Assembly: GCF_028021195.1 (NCBI RefSeq)
Contig: NZ_CP115668.1
Location: 1,240,001 to 1,304,000 of the forward strand
Source: Cutibacterium equinum
GTDB lineage: Bacteria > Actinomycetota > Actinomycetes > Propionibacteriales > Propionibacteriaceae
Direction of reading: 5' to 3'
DNA: 64,000 nucleotides
Shown here: piece after piece, positions 26,959-34,509 of the stretch
How positions within the stretch are numbered: the first letter of the stretch is position 1
Layout: the number at the start of each line of letters is the position of its first letter
Notes under the pieces: generated by a model
Seen by the model: only the letters and a program-made list of their open reading frames with translations
Told to the model about the DNA's origin: nothing
Databases searched by the model: none
Program-made: the position numbers and the translations under genes

Positions 26959-28161
26959 ATGCTTAAGCGTACTATTGCAGCCCTCGTGGCTGGCAGTGTT
27001 GCCACGATCGTTCCGGCTGTTTCTCCTATAACTGAGTCTCATGCGATGCCGTCGTCGGGTCTGGTGGCGGCGACGACGACGTTGAATGTTCGGTCGTGTG
27101 CGTCGGCGCGGTGTAGCCAGGTGGGTCTGCTCCACCGTGGCTGGCACGTGGGTGTCCGTGGGGCCTCGCGTAACGGGTGGACGCCGGTAAGTTACCGGGG
27201 TCGCGCTGCGTGGGTGGCCTCCCGCTACGTGGTCGCGAAGCCGCGTCCAAGTGATGCTGCGGGGCAGTCTCATGCGGTGCCGTCGTCGGGTCTGGTGGCG
27301 GCGACGACGACGTTGAATGTTCGGTCGTGTGCGTCGGCGCGGTGTAGCCAGGTGGGTCTGCTCTACCGTGGCTGGCACGTGGGTGTTCGTGGGGCCTCGC
27401 GTAACGGGTGGACGCCGGTAAGTTACCGGGGTCGCGCTGCGTGGGTGGCCTCCCGCTACGTGGTCGCGAAGCCGACTTCTGCTTCCTCGCCGTCTGACAC
27501 TAGCCGCCCCCAGCCTCGCCCGCGGCCGACGAAGGCCCCCGCGAAAACGGTGTCTCAGTATGCGCCTGGCACGCATGTGTCGTGGCGCACTTCGCGGCAG
27601 GTGATGGTCGCAGATCACACGTCGGGTACTGACGGCACCTGGGCGCGCTACCAGTGGGAAGGTTCGTCGCGTGGTTGGGTCAAGATGTCGCCTAGCGGGG
27701 CCGTTGCTCACTTCGGCAAGCATGGTGTCAAGCCGGGAAATCGCCGTGTGCAGGGAGACATGACGACTCCTGCTGGCACCTACGGGTTTGTGACGGCGTT
27801 CGGGTCGGGTAACCCGGGCACGAAAATGCCGTACCGTACGATCGATTCGTGCTCGTGGTGGATCGGGGATCCTGCCGCCAGTGACTACAACCGATGGCGT
27901 CAGGATTGCCGCTCGCTGTCGCGCTCCGATAACGAGCACCTGGCCGATTACGTGCACAGGCAGTACATTCAAGGGGCTGCCCTGGACTTCAACTATTACT
28001 CGCCGGTACGTCGCGGTCACGGGTCAGGGTCCGCGATCTTCTTGCATTACGCCACCAACTACACCGCTGGCTGTGTGGGCCTGGAGTCTCTGTCGGAGCT
28101 CAAGGCCACGCTGCGTTGGATGGACCCGGCCCAGAACCCCCGCATCGTCATCAAAGCATGA
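26959..28161 (+). CDS. Secreted L,D-transpeptidase-like protein with two SH3 repeats
   Basis: 400 residues. Signal peptide (LKRTIAALVAGSVATIVPAV, cleavage after SHA) and no lipobox. Two almost identical bacterial SH3 domains follow (TTLNVRSCASARCSQVGLL, NGWTPVSYRGRAAWVASRYV), which likely bind the wall. The C-terminal YkuD domain has FLHYATNYTAGCVG with candidate His363 and Cys372. GAGAGGA lies nine bases upstream of the ATG. It is the wall-binding paralogue of the preceding lipoprotein; both end in NPRIVIKA. Confidence 0.82.
   Translation: MLKRTIAALVAGSVATIVPAVSPITESHAMPSSGLVAATTTLNVRSCASARCSQVGLLHRGWHVGVRGASRNGWTPVSYRGRAAWVASRYVVAKPRPSDAAGQSHAVPSSGLVAATTTLNVRSCASARCSQVGLLYRGWHVGVRGASRNGWTPVSYRGRAAWVASRYVVAKPTSASSPSDTSRPQPRPRPTKAPAKTVSQYAPGTHVSWRTSRQVMVADHTSGTDGTWARYQWEGSSRGWVKMSPSGAVAHFGKHGVKPGNRRVQGDMTTPAGTYGFVTAFGSGNPGTKMPYRTIDSCSWWIGDPAASDYNRWRQDCRSLSRSDNEHLADYVHRQYIQGAALDFNYYSPVRRGHGSGSAIFLHYATNYTAGCVGLESLSELKATLRWMDPAQNPRIVIKA
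27048..27474 (+). repeat. Tandem SH3-coding DNA repeat
   Basis: Bases 27048-27243 and 27279-27474 (196 bases each, offset 231) match with about two mismatches, both T for C. This is a recent in-frame duplication of one SH3 domain. Confidence 0.85.
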
Positions 28162-28202
28162 GCGTTTTTGCGGTGGATCGGTAGGTGAATCCTTAGGACG
28201 TT

Positions 28203-28236
28203 GAGAGGGGGCAGACAGCGATGTCTGCCCCCTCTC
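28203..28236 (+). terminator. Strong hairpin after the L,D-transpeptidase genes
   Basis: 15-base perfect arms, GAGAGGGGGCAGACA and its complement, with loop GCGA, followed by GTTCGTGTTT. It probably ends the adhesin-sortase-LDT transcript. Confidence 0.75.
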
Positions 28237-28318
28237 GTTCGTGTTTAGGGGGTGTGTTCTGGTGGTGTTCTGGTGTGGGGCGTGTGAGTGTGTCGGTGAG
28301 GGTGTTTAGGGTTTCAGC

Positions 28319-28723
28319 ATGATGAGAATCCAGCAGGTGCAGCCGTGTCAGCAGGTCCAGCAGGTCCAGCCGTGGCAGCGGGTCCAGTCGGGTGGAATGG
28401 TTCGGCGTCGTCGCAGGTCGGGCGTGTTTCCGATGGTGTGTGGTGTGGTGCTGCTGATTGGTGGTTTGGCGGGCCTGCGGTGGTGGGTGTGGTTTGTGTC
28501 TGTGCAGCCTGCGGGTTCTTGGGTGTGGGCTGAGGGGCCGTTTCGGGTATTGCTGGGGCTGTGGTGGTTGAGTTATGCGGCGTGGGTTGGGTTGACGCTG
28601 ATGGTGTTTCATCGGCGTGTGGAGTCGCGTGGCTTTTTGGTGATGTTGTTGGTTCCGACGGTGGCGTTGGGGTTGGGTGTGATACTGCTTCCGTTCGTGT
28701 GCAGGCCTGGACGTCGCCGGTGA
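28319..28723 (+). CDS. Small membrane protein with Gln-rich N-terminus
   Basis: 134 residues, unknown family. The N-terminus is a short Gln/Val repeat (QQVQPCQQVQQVQPWQRVQ), a basic patch (RRRRRS) follows, then three hydrophobic segments (FPMVCGVVLLIGGLAGLRWW, RVLLGLWWLSYAAWVGLTLM, FLVMLLVPTVALGLGVILL) and a basic end. No clear RBS; the second Met (28322) is an equally good start. It lies after the cargo terminator and is the last gene of island 1. Function unknown. Confidence 0.5.
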   Translation: MMRIQQVQPCQQVQQVQPWQRVQSGGMVRRRRRSGVFPMVCGVVLLIGGLAGLRWWVWFVSVQPAGSWVWAEGPFRVLLGLWWLSYAAWVGLTLMVFHRRVESRGFLVMLLVPTVALGLGVILLPFVCRPGRRR

Positions 28724-28783
28724 TCACGTTACGGCGTGGACTCCGACGGCGGTCTCGGTGGTGGTGTCTAGCTACCGACACCC

Positions 28784-28816
28784 GAGGTCACAGGTTCAAA
28801 TCCTGTCCCCGCTACC
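28784..28816 (+). repeat. Attachment-site repeat copy 2
   Basis: Identical to 19964-19996. It is the right end of island 1 and the left end of island 2. The 5' two thirds of the tRNA are absent, so this is not a tRNA gene. Confidence 0.85.
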
Positions 28817-28820
28817 GAGA

Positions 28821-28867
28821 TTCGGGCCTTGACTAGCAGATACGCTAGTCAAGGCCCGAAGTGTTTT
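28821..28867 (+). terminator. Terminator-like hairpin after att copy 2
   Basis: Perfect 17-base arms (left arm TTCGGGCCTTGACTAGC at 28821-28837, right arm 28844-28860) and a six-base loop, then GTGTTTT. Confidence 0.75.
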
Positions 28868-28964
28868 CAGCATCGGACCGCCGCTGGGACTCAAACTGGG
28901 ACTTAAGATTCACGTTTCTGTCATCATCGACGCCTACGAGACGTGTCGCGTCCTTCGCCACCGA

Positions 28965-29252
28965 TCACATGAGTGACGATGAACTCCCTAACGGTTTCAA
29001 TGACAGCGCAATAACACCCATCAACCCCACCGCTAGCACCCCACACACACGCTCACCACGCCGGAATGCAGGCAGGAACCCCAAAGAAACTCAACACCGA
29101 CCACAGCCCACCAGCGAACACACCAGCATCACCGCAACCACACAGGTCAACTCACCAGCAGCACGCAGCGTGTTGTTTATCAACGCTTCCCGTCGATCTG
29201 TGACAGCCGCGGCTTCCCGTGTAGCCTCAGCCAACGCACGAGGCTCACGTTT
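28965..29252 (-). pseudogene. Decayed small membrane protein gene
   Basis: The minus-strand frame from 29252 reads KREPRALAEATREAAAVTD, then a membrane segment (LTCVVAVMLVCSLVGC), an in-frame TGA at 29093-29091, and continues in the same frame with a second membrane segment (VCGVLAVGLMGVIALSL) to a stop at 28967. There is no start codon before a TAG at 29255. It looks like a gene that lost its 5' end and gained an internal stop. The original function is not recognisable. Confidence 0.45.
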
Positions 29253-29301
29253 CTAACGCTCCGCTGATAATCGATGTCGAGGGCTGACTAGCCTGAACGG
29301 C

Positions 29302-30264
29302 CTACATTCGGTGCACGGGTAACTCGAGGGTGGCGCGACAGCCGTCGTCTTGGTTCTTGAGCGAGAACGCTCCCCCATGCGCCTTGGCAACCGAAACCAC
29401 GACGGGTAGCCCCAACCCTGCGCCTTCTCCGGGACGGGGTGTGCGGGCCTCGTCGCCTCGCCAACCTGAACGAGTGGCGTTCGCAAGCGCCTCGGGCGAC
29501 AGTCCGCCGCACTGGTCCTGGACCTCGATCCTAGCCTTACCGCCAACCCTCGCCACCGTCGCGGTGACAACGCTGCCGGCACTCGTGTAGGTGACGGCAT
29601 TGCTGAGCAGGTTTTGAATCGCCCGCGACACTTGCGACGCATGGACTTCCGCTTCCACGGATTCGTCGGGCTGGAACTCCAACCGAACGTCACGCTTCGT
29701 GGCCAACGGCGCGATCTGGGCGACCTGGTCGCTCAACAGGTCCGTCAAGTCAACCAGGTCGAACGAAACGTCAGGTTTCGTCGCGCTGATGTCGGATAGG
29801 GCCAGCATGTCCTCAACCATCTCGCTGACCCGCTTAGTTTGTGCGATGATGCCCGCGTAATAACGCTTCGGATCCGGCGCCACCTCGTCCTCAAGCGCTT
29901 CGGCCATTGCCCGAATCCCGGCCAGCGGCGTGCGCAGATCGTGACTCATCCCGGCAATCAACTCCCGGCGACCCAGTTCTGCGTCAATCTCCGCTTGACG
30001 GCGTCTCGTGTCAGCCACGGACAGCACACCTATCAGTAGTGCGACAGGTGCCGTCGCCGCCAACAAAATCAGCGGCACGCTGGGGTCCAGCAGCATCCGC
30101 TGAACGCCCACCCAAACGCCCGCGGCAAGGGCAAGCACCACCGTTACCGGACCAGCGAACGCGCTAGCCCGGGCATGGGTGCGCGCCAAGCGATGGGTGA
30201 TCAAGGCGCCCAACACTCCTATGACGAGCGTTGCCGCTACGGCCTGAAGCACCTCCGCGATCAT
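29302..30264 (-). CDS. Two-component sensor histidine kinase
   Basis: 320 residues. Two N-terminal membrane helix groups (EVLQAVAATLVIGVLGALIT and the stretch VTVVLALAAGVWVG to LILLAATAPVALLIGVLSV) with little outside the membrane, then HisKA with phospho-acceptor His in GMSHDLRTPLAGIRAMAEAL, and an ATPase domain with N box (QNLLSNAVTYT) and G boxes (GAGLGLPVVVSVAKAHGG). The short extracellular part suggests sensing in or near the membrane. ATG at 30264 overlaps the regulator stop by four bases. Confidence 0.9.
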   Translation of the reverse strand: MIAEVLQAVAATLVIGVLGALITHRLARTHARASAFAGPVTVVLALAAGVWVGVQRMLLDPSVPLILLAATAPVALLIGVLSVADTRRRQAEIDAELGRRELIAGMSHDLRTPLAGIRAMAEALEDEVAPDPKRYYAGIIAQTKRVSEMVEDMLALSDISATKPDVSFDLVDLTDLLSDQVAQIAPLATKRDVRLEFQPDESVEAEVHASQVSRAIQNLLSNAVTYTSAGSVVTATVARVGGKARIEVQDQCGGLSPEALANATRSGWRGDEARTPRPGEGAGLGLPVVVSVAKAHGGAFSLKNQDDGCRATLELPVHRM

Positions 30265-30944
30265 GGCTGTGGATCCCACCGGTAGCCGTGACCCCACGCC
30301 GTCACCAGGCGGGTGGGAGAGGACGGCTCGACCTCTAGTTTCCCTCTAAGGCGTCTGACATGCACCGTCACAGTGGACGGATCGCCGCAGTCCCAGCCCC
30401 AGACGGCGGCCATCAATTCGTCCCGGCTCCACACTTTGCCCGGTTGCTGCACCAGAAAGGCGAGCAGATCAAACTCGCGCAGCGTCAAGCTGATTTCCCG
30501 GCCTGACAAGGTGACTCGCCTGGCCGACAGATCAACGACGAGGTCACCGTCAACGATTGTTTGTTCGGTCTGGTGACGGGCATTAGCGCGCCGCAGGATG
30601 GAGCGAACACGCAAGACGAGTTCGCGTGGGCTGAATGGTTTGGTGAGGTAATCGTCGGCCCCCAATTCCAGCCCTAGGATACGGTCGCTCTCGCCCGACT
30701 TCGCGCTGAGCACGATGATCGGGGTCTCCACCCCCGCCGCCCGGGCGCGCCTGAATACTTCCAGGCCGTCAATCCCAGGCAACATGAGGTCGAGTACTGC
30801 CGCGTCGACCTCGCCGGAGAGCAAAAGGTTGAGGCCAGTAGCGCCATCAGGAGCGTCTATGACGTCGTGACCGTCCGCGCTCAGGTAGTCATGCACAACC
30901 TGCCGGACGTAAGCATCGTCGTCAACGACCAGGACTTTACTCAC
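30261..30944 (-). CDS. OmpR/PhoB-family response regulator
   Basis: 227 residues. Receiver domain starts KVLVVDDDAYVRQVV, with phospho-Asp in AAVLDLMLPGIDG and Lys in DDYLTKPFSPREL; the C-terminal winged helix ends RLVTAWGHGYRWDP. The GTG at 30944 is chosen since the receiver begins right after it; the upstream open frame overlaps the dipZ end and has no family match. It probably regulates the upstream thiol-redox genes in its own operon (inference). Confidence 0.92.
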   Translation of the reverse strand: MSKVLVVDDDAYVRQVVHDYLSADGHDVIDAPDGATGLNLLLSGEVDAAVLDLMLPGIDGLEVFRRARAAGVETPIIVLSAKSGESDRILGLELGADDYLTKPFSPRELVLRVRSILRRANARHQTEQTIVDGDLVVDLSARRVTLSGREISLTLREFDLLAFLVQQPGKVWSRDELMAAVWGWDCGDPSTVTVHVRRLRGKLEVEPSSPTRLVTAWGHGYRWDPQP

Positions 30945-30972
30945 CGCGACAGCATATGCCTCAGCCGTTGAG

Positions 30973-32631
30973 CTACCCGAATGTGAAGGCATTCGCCCGG
31001 ACTCCTTTGGGGAGGCGCAGGACCAAGGTGTCGTCGGTCGCGTTGGGAGACCGCACCAGCTTGTACAGCCGTGACGATTGGACAGTGACCGCCCCGTCAC
31101 GCACATCCGCCCCTCCGGGACTATGACTGGAGTTAAGGCTGACGCCCACGCGCCTCGGGGAACCGTCAACGCTGCTCAAGACGAGGAACACCTCGCGGCC
31201 CGTGAAGTGGTACTTCAAGACCCCGTCCGTCTCGCTGACGATAGATTCGTCGTCGACGCTGAAGTCACCGTCGAGAGTCCAGTTATTTAGCGGCAAGTCG
31301 GCGGCCCGGTAGCGCGACCTCCCCTTCCTCAGTCCCGGCTGTCCAACAAACCCTTCCGCGCGGTCAACGCCGAGATAGGTTTCCGGGCTCTGCACGTGGT
31401 GCGCGAAGCCCTGTTCTGGGCGGGCGTCTCCTCGTTTCTTGACCTCGAGGAGCTCCGTGATTTTAGCCTCCGCCTCGCTGTACCCTCCTTCTCCGAAGTG
31501 GGACCACACGATGTTTCCTTGCTTGTCGACGAGGTACTTTGCCGGCCAGTACTGGTTTTGATAGGCCTGCCAGGTAGCGAAGTTATTGTCGAGCGCGACG
31601 GGGTACCGGATGTGGGCGTCTTGCACGGCGCGTTTGACGTTTGCGGGCACCTTCTCGAACGCGAACTCGGGCGCGTGCACGCCAATGATCTCGAACCCAT
31701 CGTCGTGGTACTTGGAGTACCAGTCGTTCAGATAGGGCTGCGTACGGATGCAGTTGATGCAGCTGTAGGTCCAAAAGTCGACGAGCACGACTTGGCCGCG
31801 GAGTTCGCTTAGTTTGAGTGGCTTCGAGTTGATCCATTCCTGGATGCCGGTGATTTCCGGGGCCGCGCCGCTGGACGTGGCGCTGTCGTGCTGTTCGCGT
31901 GGGACAGGCTGGCTGGTTGGGACGAGTTTGCGCTCGACGTTGCTGACGACGGGGAGGTGGTCGACGCTCCAGGTCTGCACACGTTTATCCAGACCCGTCG
32001 CGACGAGAATGCCGACGATGATGAACAGCACGGCGATGCTGCGCTGGAACCAGCCTTTCGGGTTCGCGGCCCAACCGAGGCGAGAAATGAGCTTCCGCCC
32101 GGCCAGAGAGACCCCGAGCAAGGTGCCGGCCATACCGACGCAGTAACACGCCAAGTAGATCGTGCCGACGGTTGGGTTGGCTGGCAACACCGTCGCGATG
32201 ACCCAGGCGTAGGTGGGGCTACAACTAGAAAACACAGGCCCAAGCGCTATGCCCGTTAAGACGGCGCCCAGCGTCGCGGACTTACCGGACTTGGCGCTCT
32301 CCAGCAGCGCATGACTTTTGCTGTTTAGCCTGGTCCACTCGGAGATTCTGGCCCACAGCCCGGGGAGGAGCATCGCCACGCCGAGGGCAGACACCAGGGC
32401 GCCGGACGCGATCGCCCACACGCGCGGGTCAATGCCGATGAGCGCCGTCGATACCTTGAGCAATAGCGTGAACACGATGAGGGAGACGGTGAGGCTGGCG
32501 GCAATCAGGTACGGCCGCCGTCGGCCCCCTGGAGTTACGGACCCACCCACGATAACGGGCAGGAAAGGCAACACACAGGGGGCTAGGACGGAGAGCGCCC
32601 CGGCCAGCAGAGATAGCAAGGCGACTAGCAT
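30973..32631 (-). CDS. DipZ-type CcdA/TlpA fusion thiol-redox protein
   Basis: 552 residues. Residues 1-~215 are a CcdA-like membrane domain with redox cysteines Cys19 (LAPCVLPFLP) and Cys137 (VFSSCSPTYAW). Residues ~255-400 are an exported TlpA/thioredoxin domain with Cys291 and Cys294 (WTYSCINCIRTQPY). The last ~140 residues form the beta-rich domain usual in DipZ (LNNWTLDGDFSVDDESIV). It should carry electrons from cytosolic thioredoxin across the membrane to exported thiols. It lies six bases after the thioredoxin-like lipoprotein gene, its likely partner. Confidence 0.9.
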   Translation of the reverse strand: MLVALLSLLAGALSVLAPCVLPFLPVIVGGSVTPGGRRRPYLIAASLTVSLIVFTLLLKVSTALIGIDPRVWAIASGALVSALGVAMLLPGLWARISEWTRLNSKSHALLESAKSGKSATLGAVLTGIALGPVFSSCSPTYAWVIATVLPANPTVGTIYLACYCVGMAGTLLGVSLAGRKLISRLGWAANPKGWFQRSIAVLFIIVGILVATGLDKRVQTWSVDHLPVVSNVERKLVPTSQPVPREQHDSATSSGAAPEITGIQEWINSKPLKLSELRGQVVLVDFWTYSCINCIRTQPYLNDWYSKYHDDGFEIIGVHAPEFAFEKVPANVKRAVQDAHIRYPVALDNNFATWQAYQNQYWPAKYLVDKQGNIVWSHFGEGGYSEAEAKITELLEVKKRGDARPEQGFAHHVQSPETYLGVDRAEGFVGQPGLRKGRSRYRAADLPLNNWTLDGDFSVDDESIVSETDGVLKYHFTGREVFLVLSSVDGSPRRVGVSLNSSHSPGGADVRDGAVTVQSSRLYKLVRSPNATDDTLVLRLPKGVRANAFTFG

Positions 32632-32637
32632 GTTTGG

Positions 32638-33198
32638 TTACCTGAGGTGGTTCGCGAGGTCCTGCGTGCTGGTCGCGGAGAACTTCTTGATCAACTTGTC
32701 CATGTCATCGACGACAGCGAACGTGTGCTGCATTGTGACTCCGTATTTCTTCTTGAGCTCAGACGCCTTGTCGTAATCCACCTTGACGATGGTGTAACCC
32801 TTTAGCCCCTCTACTTTGCCGGCCTTGAGGTCTTTATCAATCGCCCGACAATCGGGGCACCACGACGCGGCGAAGAAGTAAACAGCCTTGTTGCCGGCTA
32901 GTTTGGACTTGTCGTTGACGTAATCGGCGTAGTCGATGTATAGCGGGCCGGACATCATCTTGGAATTCTTGCCCCCCATCTTGTCGTCTTTAATTGTGGA
33001 TGAGGGCTCCGTCATGGCCGATGGGCTCATTTTGTGGTTCATTCCGTCGCTCATAGTGTCGGACGGCTTGGCCATTGCAGACGCGCTCATCTTCTCGCTG
33101 GGCTTGGCCATCATCTTCGAATCGTCCGATCCGCAGCCGGACAGAGCAGCCAGCGCAACGATGGCGGGGACCAAAATCAGTGCAGTGTTTTTGTTCAT
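32638..33198 (-). CDS. Met-rich thioredoxin-like lipoprotein
   Basis: 186 residues. Lipobox LSGC with Cys22. Residues 29-82 contain 11 Met among Ser, Lys and Asp, an unusual linker that might bind Cu(I) or serve as a methionine oxidation sink. The C-terminal thioredoxin fold has the active site SWCPDC (Cys114, Cys117), then FFAASWCPDCRAIDKDL and a late cis-Pro region that is not obvious (VTMQHTFAVV). First gene of the dipZ operon. It probably receives electrons from DipZ on the outer membrane face. Confidence 0.85.
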   Translation of the reverse strand: MNKNTALILVPAIVALAALSGCGSDDSKMMAKPSEKMSASAMAKPSDTMSDGMNHKMSPSAMTEPSSTIKDDKMGGKNSKMMSGPLYIDYADYVNDKSKLAGNKAVYFFAASWCPDCRAIDKDLKAGKVEGLKGYTIVKVDYDKASELKKKYGVTMQHTFAVVDDMDKLIKKFSATSTQDLANHLR

Positions 33199-33401
33199 GT
33201 CTCAACCCTGTCGCTACGGTCATTACGGCCATCAGGGGCGAAACCTTACAGAATTATTGCGATTTGCCGAATGACGGCAGCTCGGTTCGTAGAGACGACA
33301 GTTATGCGCCACAATCGCGAAGAAGCAAGACAGCCCTGCACAAAGCGCGGTAATGAAGAAACAAGCGAAAGCCATAACGCCTCTGCGATGTCGGTGACGG
33401 G

Positions 33402-33434
33402 GAGATCACAGGTTCAACTCCTGTCCCCGCTACC
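33402..33434 (+). repeat. Attachment-site repeat copy 3
   Basis: Matches copies 1 and 2 at 31 of 33 bases (GAGATCACAGG, then TTCAACTCCTG instead of TTCAAATCCTG). CA follows, restoring the CCA end. Right end of island 2. Confidence 0.8.
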
Positions 33435-33439
33435 ACCGG

Positions 33440-33482
33440 AAGGCCGGTTCACAAGGAGCAATCCTCGTGAAGCGGCCTTTTC
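33440..33482 (+). terminator. Terminator, probably the ancestral one of tRNA-fMet
   Basis: GGCCG, TTCAC and AGGA pair with TCCT, GTGAA and CGGCC around loop GCAA, followed by TTTTC. It lies a few bases after att copy 3 with no gene before it, as expected for the original tRNA terminator pushed 13.4 kb away by the islands. Confidence 0.7.
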
Positions 33483-33631
33483 TCGCGCTCCCCGTGGGCT
33501 GAGGAACCGCTGCGGGCAAGCTTGATAGCTGGTCGACTGCTCTCAAGACGACGTTGTGGTCCACGGTCAGGCTCGACACGTCCCCGGCGTCATCGTCGGA
33601 GTCATGATGGCACTGCTCGAACGTCTTGTCA

Positions 33632-33865
33632 TCAGTCGCCGTCCGGCACGCGATCGGTGGCAACATAGGCGAAGATGATCGTGCTACCCATGGCTTTCGC
33701 ATGTTCAACGCCGGTCGCCAATACTGCCTACGGAATATCCGGCATTATGCCGACAATGATCGGGCGGCTCTTCATCGTTCCTCGAGGTAAACGTTCGTAT
33801 GTCATCGATGCACGGTGGTCGGTTACGTTCTGGTACGTAGCCATCTCGGGTTGCTGCTCCGCCAT
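33632..33865 (-). pseudogene. Universal stress protein gene, inactivated
   Basis: From ATG at 33865 the minus strand reads a Usp-like N-terminus (RPIIVGIMPDIP), hits TAG at 33730-33728, and continues in frame with AVLATGVEHAKAMGSTIIFA and YVATDRVPDGD before a TGA at 33634. The Usp fold needs ~60 more residues; downstream frames look shifted. An in-frame stop and loss of the C-terminal half make this a pseudogene. This stretch of 33483-33949 has no intact gene that I can support. Confidence 0.65.
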
Positions 33866-33949
33866 AATCGTCTCCTAGATGTGGCGGCACGTCACCGACA
33901 TAGTGCATAGTGCAGATTACCCATCACCAAGCGATCTCGTAACTGACGA

Positions 33950-34492
33950 TCACCTCAGGGTGCCAAGCACCGCGGACTCCAGAGCAGGTACGAGGTTGAC
34001 CGACCCCAGCAGATCGTCGGGATGTTCGACGAGACGAGCGACGCCGTAGTGACTTCCGTCGCGTAGCGCACCGGCCACCACACGGACCTCCTGCCGCTTG
34101 GGATGGCCTGCAACGAAGGCTGCGGCCTTGTCTGGATCGTCTGGGATCTCGTCGGCGCACTCGTCCGGCAGGAACACCCGTTCGACGCAGATGGCCGCTC
34201 CGTCAACGGCATCCCCCCATGTCGTCGTAGCAAGGGTCTGACCCAGTTCCTCCCCAGGGTTGAAGTCATCCTGTTCGATGCTGGACAGGCTGTCCGGGCT
34301 GCCCACGGCGAGTTGACCGGCAAGGGAAGGCTCGGCCTTGACGAGGTCGACGGTCCGTACCAATGCGAACAGGCGAGGCGGACCGCCCCAGCTCGACTTC
34401 CCCACGAACCTTTCGATTTCAGTCAAACATGCCACGAGCGCGTCATTGACCGACGGGTTCTCGTGTCCGCAGTTGTCGGCATCCTGGCACAT
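33950..34492 (-). CDS. PPA1309-family protein, unknown function
   Basis: 180 residues. The sequence (NDALVACLTEIERFVGKSSW, GGPPRLFALVRTVDLVKAEP, CVERVFLPDECADEIPDDPD, RVVAGALRDGSHYGVARLVE) fits the actinobacterial family named after C. acnes PPA1309. A soluble protein with no membrane segment. Start at 34492 is after the end of the upstream PDZ protease gene, with a GAGGACGAGA purine-rich stretch upstream. Function unknown; it is usually next to the PDZ/Lon-like protease, as here. Confidence 0.78.
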   Translation of the reverse strand: MCQDADNCGHENPSVNDALVACLTEIERFVGKSSWGGPPRLFALVRTVDLVKAEPSLAGQLAVGSPDSLSSIEQDDFNPGEELGQTLATTTWGDAVDGAAICVERVFLPDECADEIPDDPDKAAAFVAGHPKRQEVRVVAGALRDGSHYGVARLVEHPDDLLGSVNLVPALESAVLGTLR

Positions 34493-34509
34493 GTTCTCGT
34501 CCTCATCAT

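Larger units (their letters stand above)
28784..33434. mobile_element. tRNA-fMet island 2: exported thiol-redox module with two-component system
   Basis: A 4.65-kb unit between att copies 2 and 3 (33-base repeats, two mismatches). It holds a decayed membrane gene and one four-gene operon on the minus strand: thioredoxin-like lipoprotein, DipZ-like protein, response regulator, histidine kinase. No integrase, xis or rep is present, so it is probably a reduced island or a region trapped by recombination between repeats. Confidence 0.6.

Noticed and set aside
26953-28020. 355-codon minus-strand frame
   Set aside because: Antisense to the SH3/L,D-transpeptidase gene; repeated Arg-rich text mirrors the SH3 duplication.
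28784-28816. Second and third tRNA-Met genes at 28784 and 33402
   Set aside because: Only the 3' 33 bases are present; D arm and anticodon arm are missing.
28864-28955. Possible integrase C-terminus on the minus strand (reading NLKSQFESQRRSDAEN next to att copy 2)
   Set aside because: Only about 38 codons, no catalytic motif, and no upstream frame that continues it; too short to support.
28861-29256. 131-codon plus-strand frame
   Set aside because: Ser/Thr/Arg-rich with no domain; the opposite strand holds the more protein-like decayed membrane gene.
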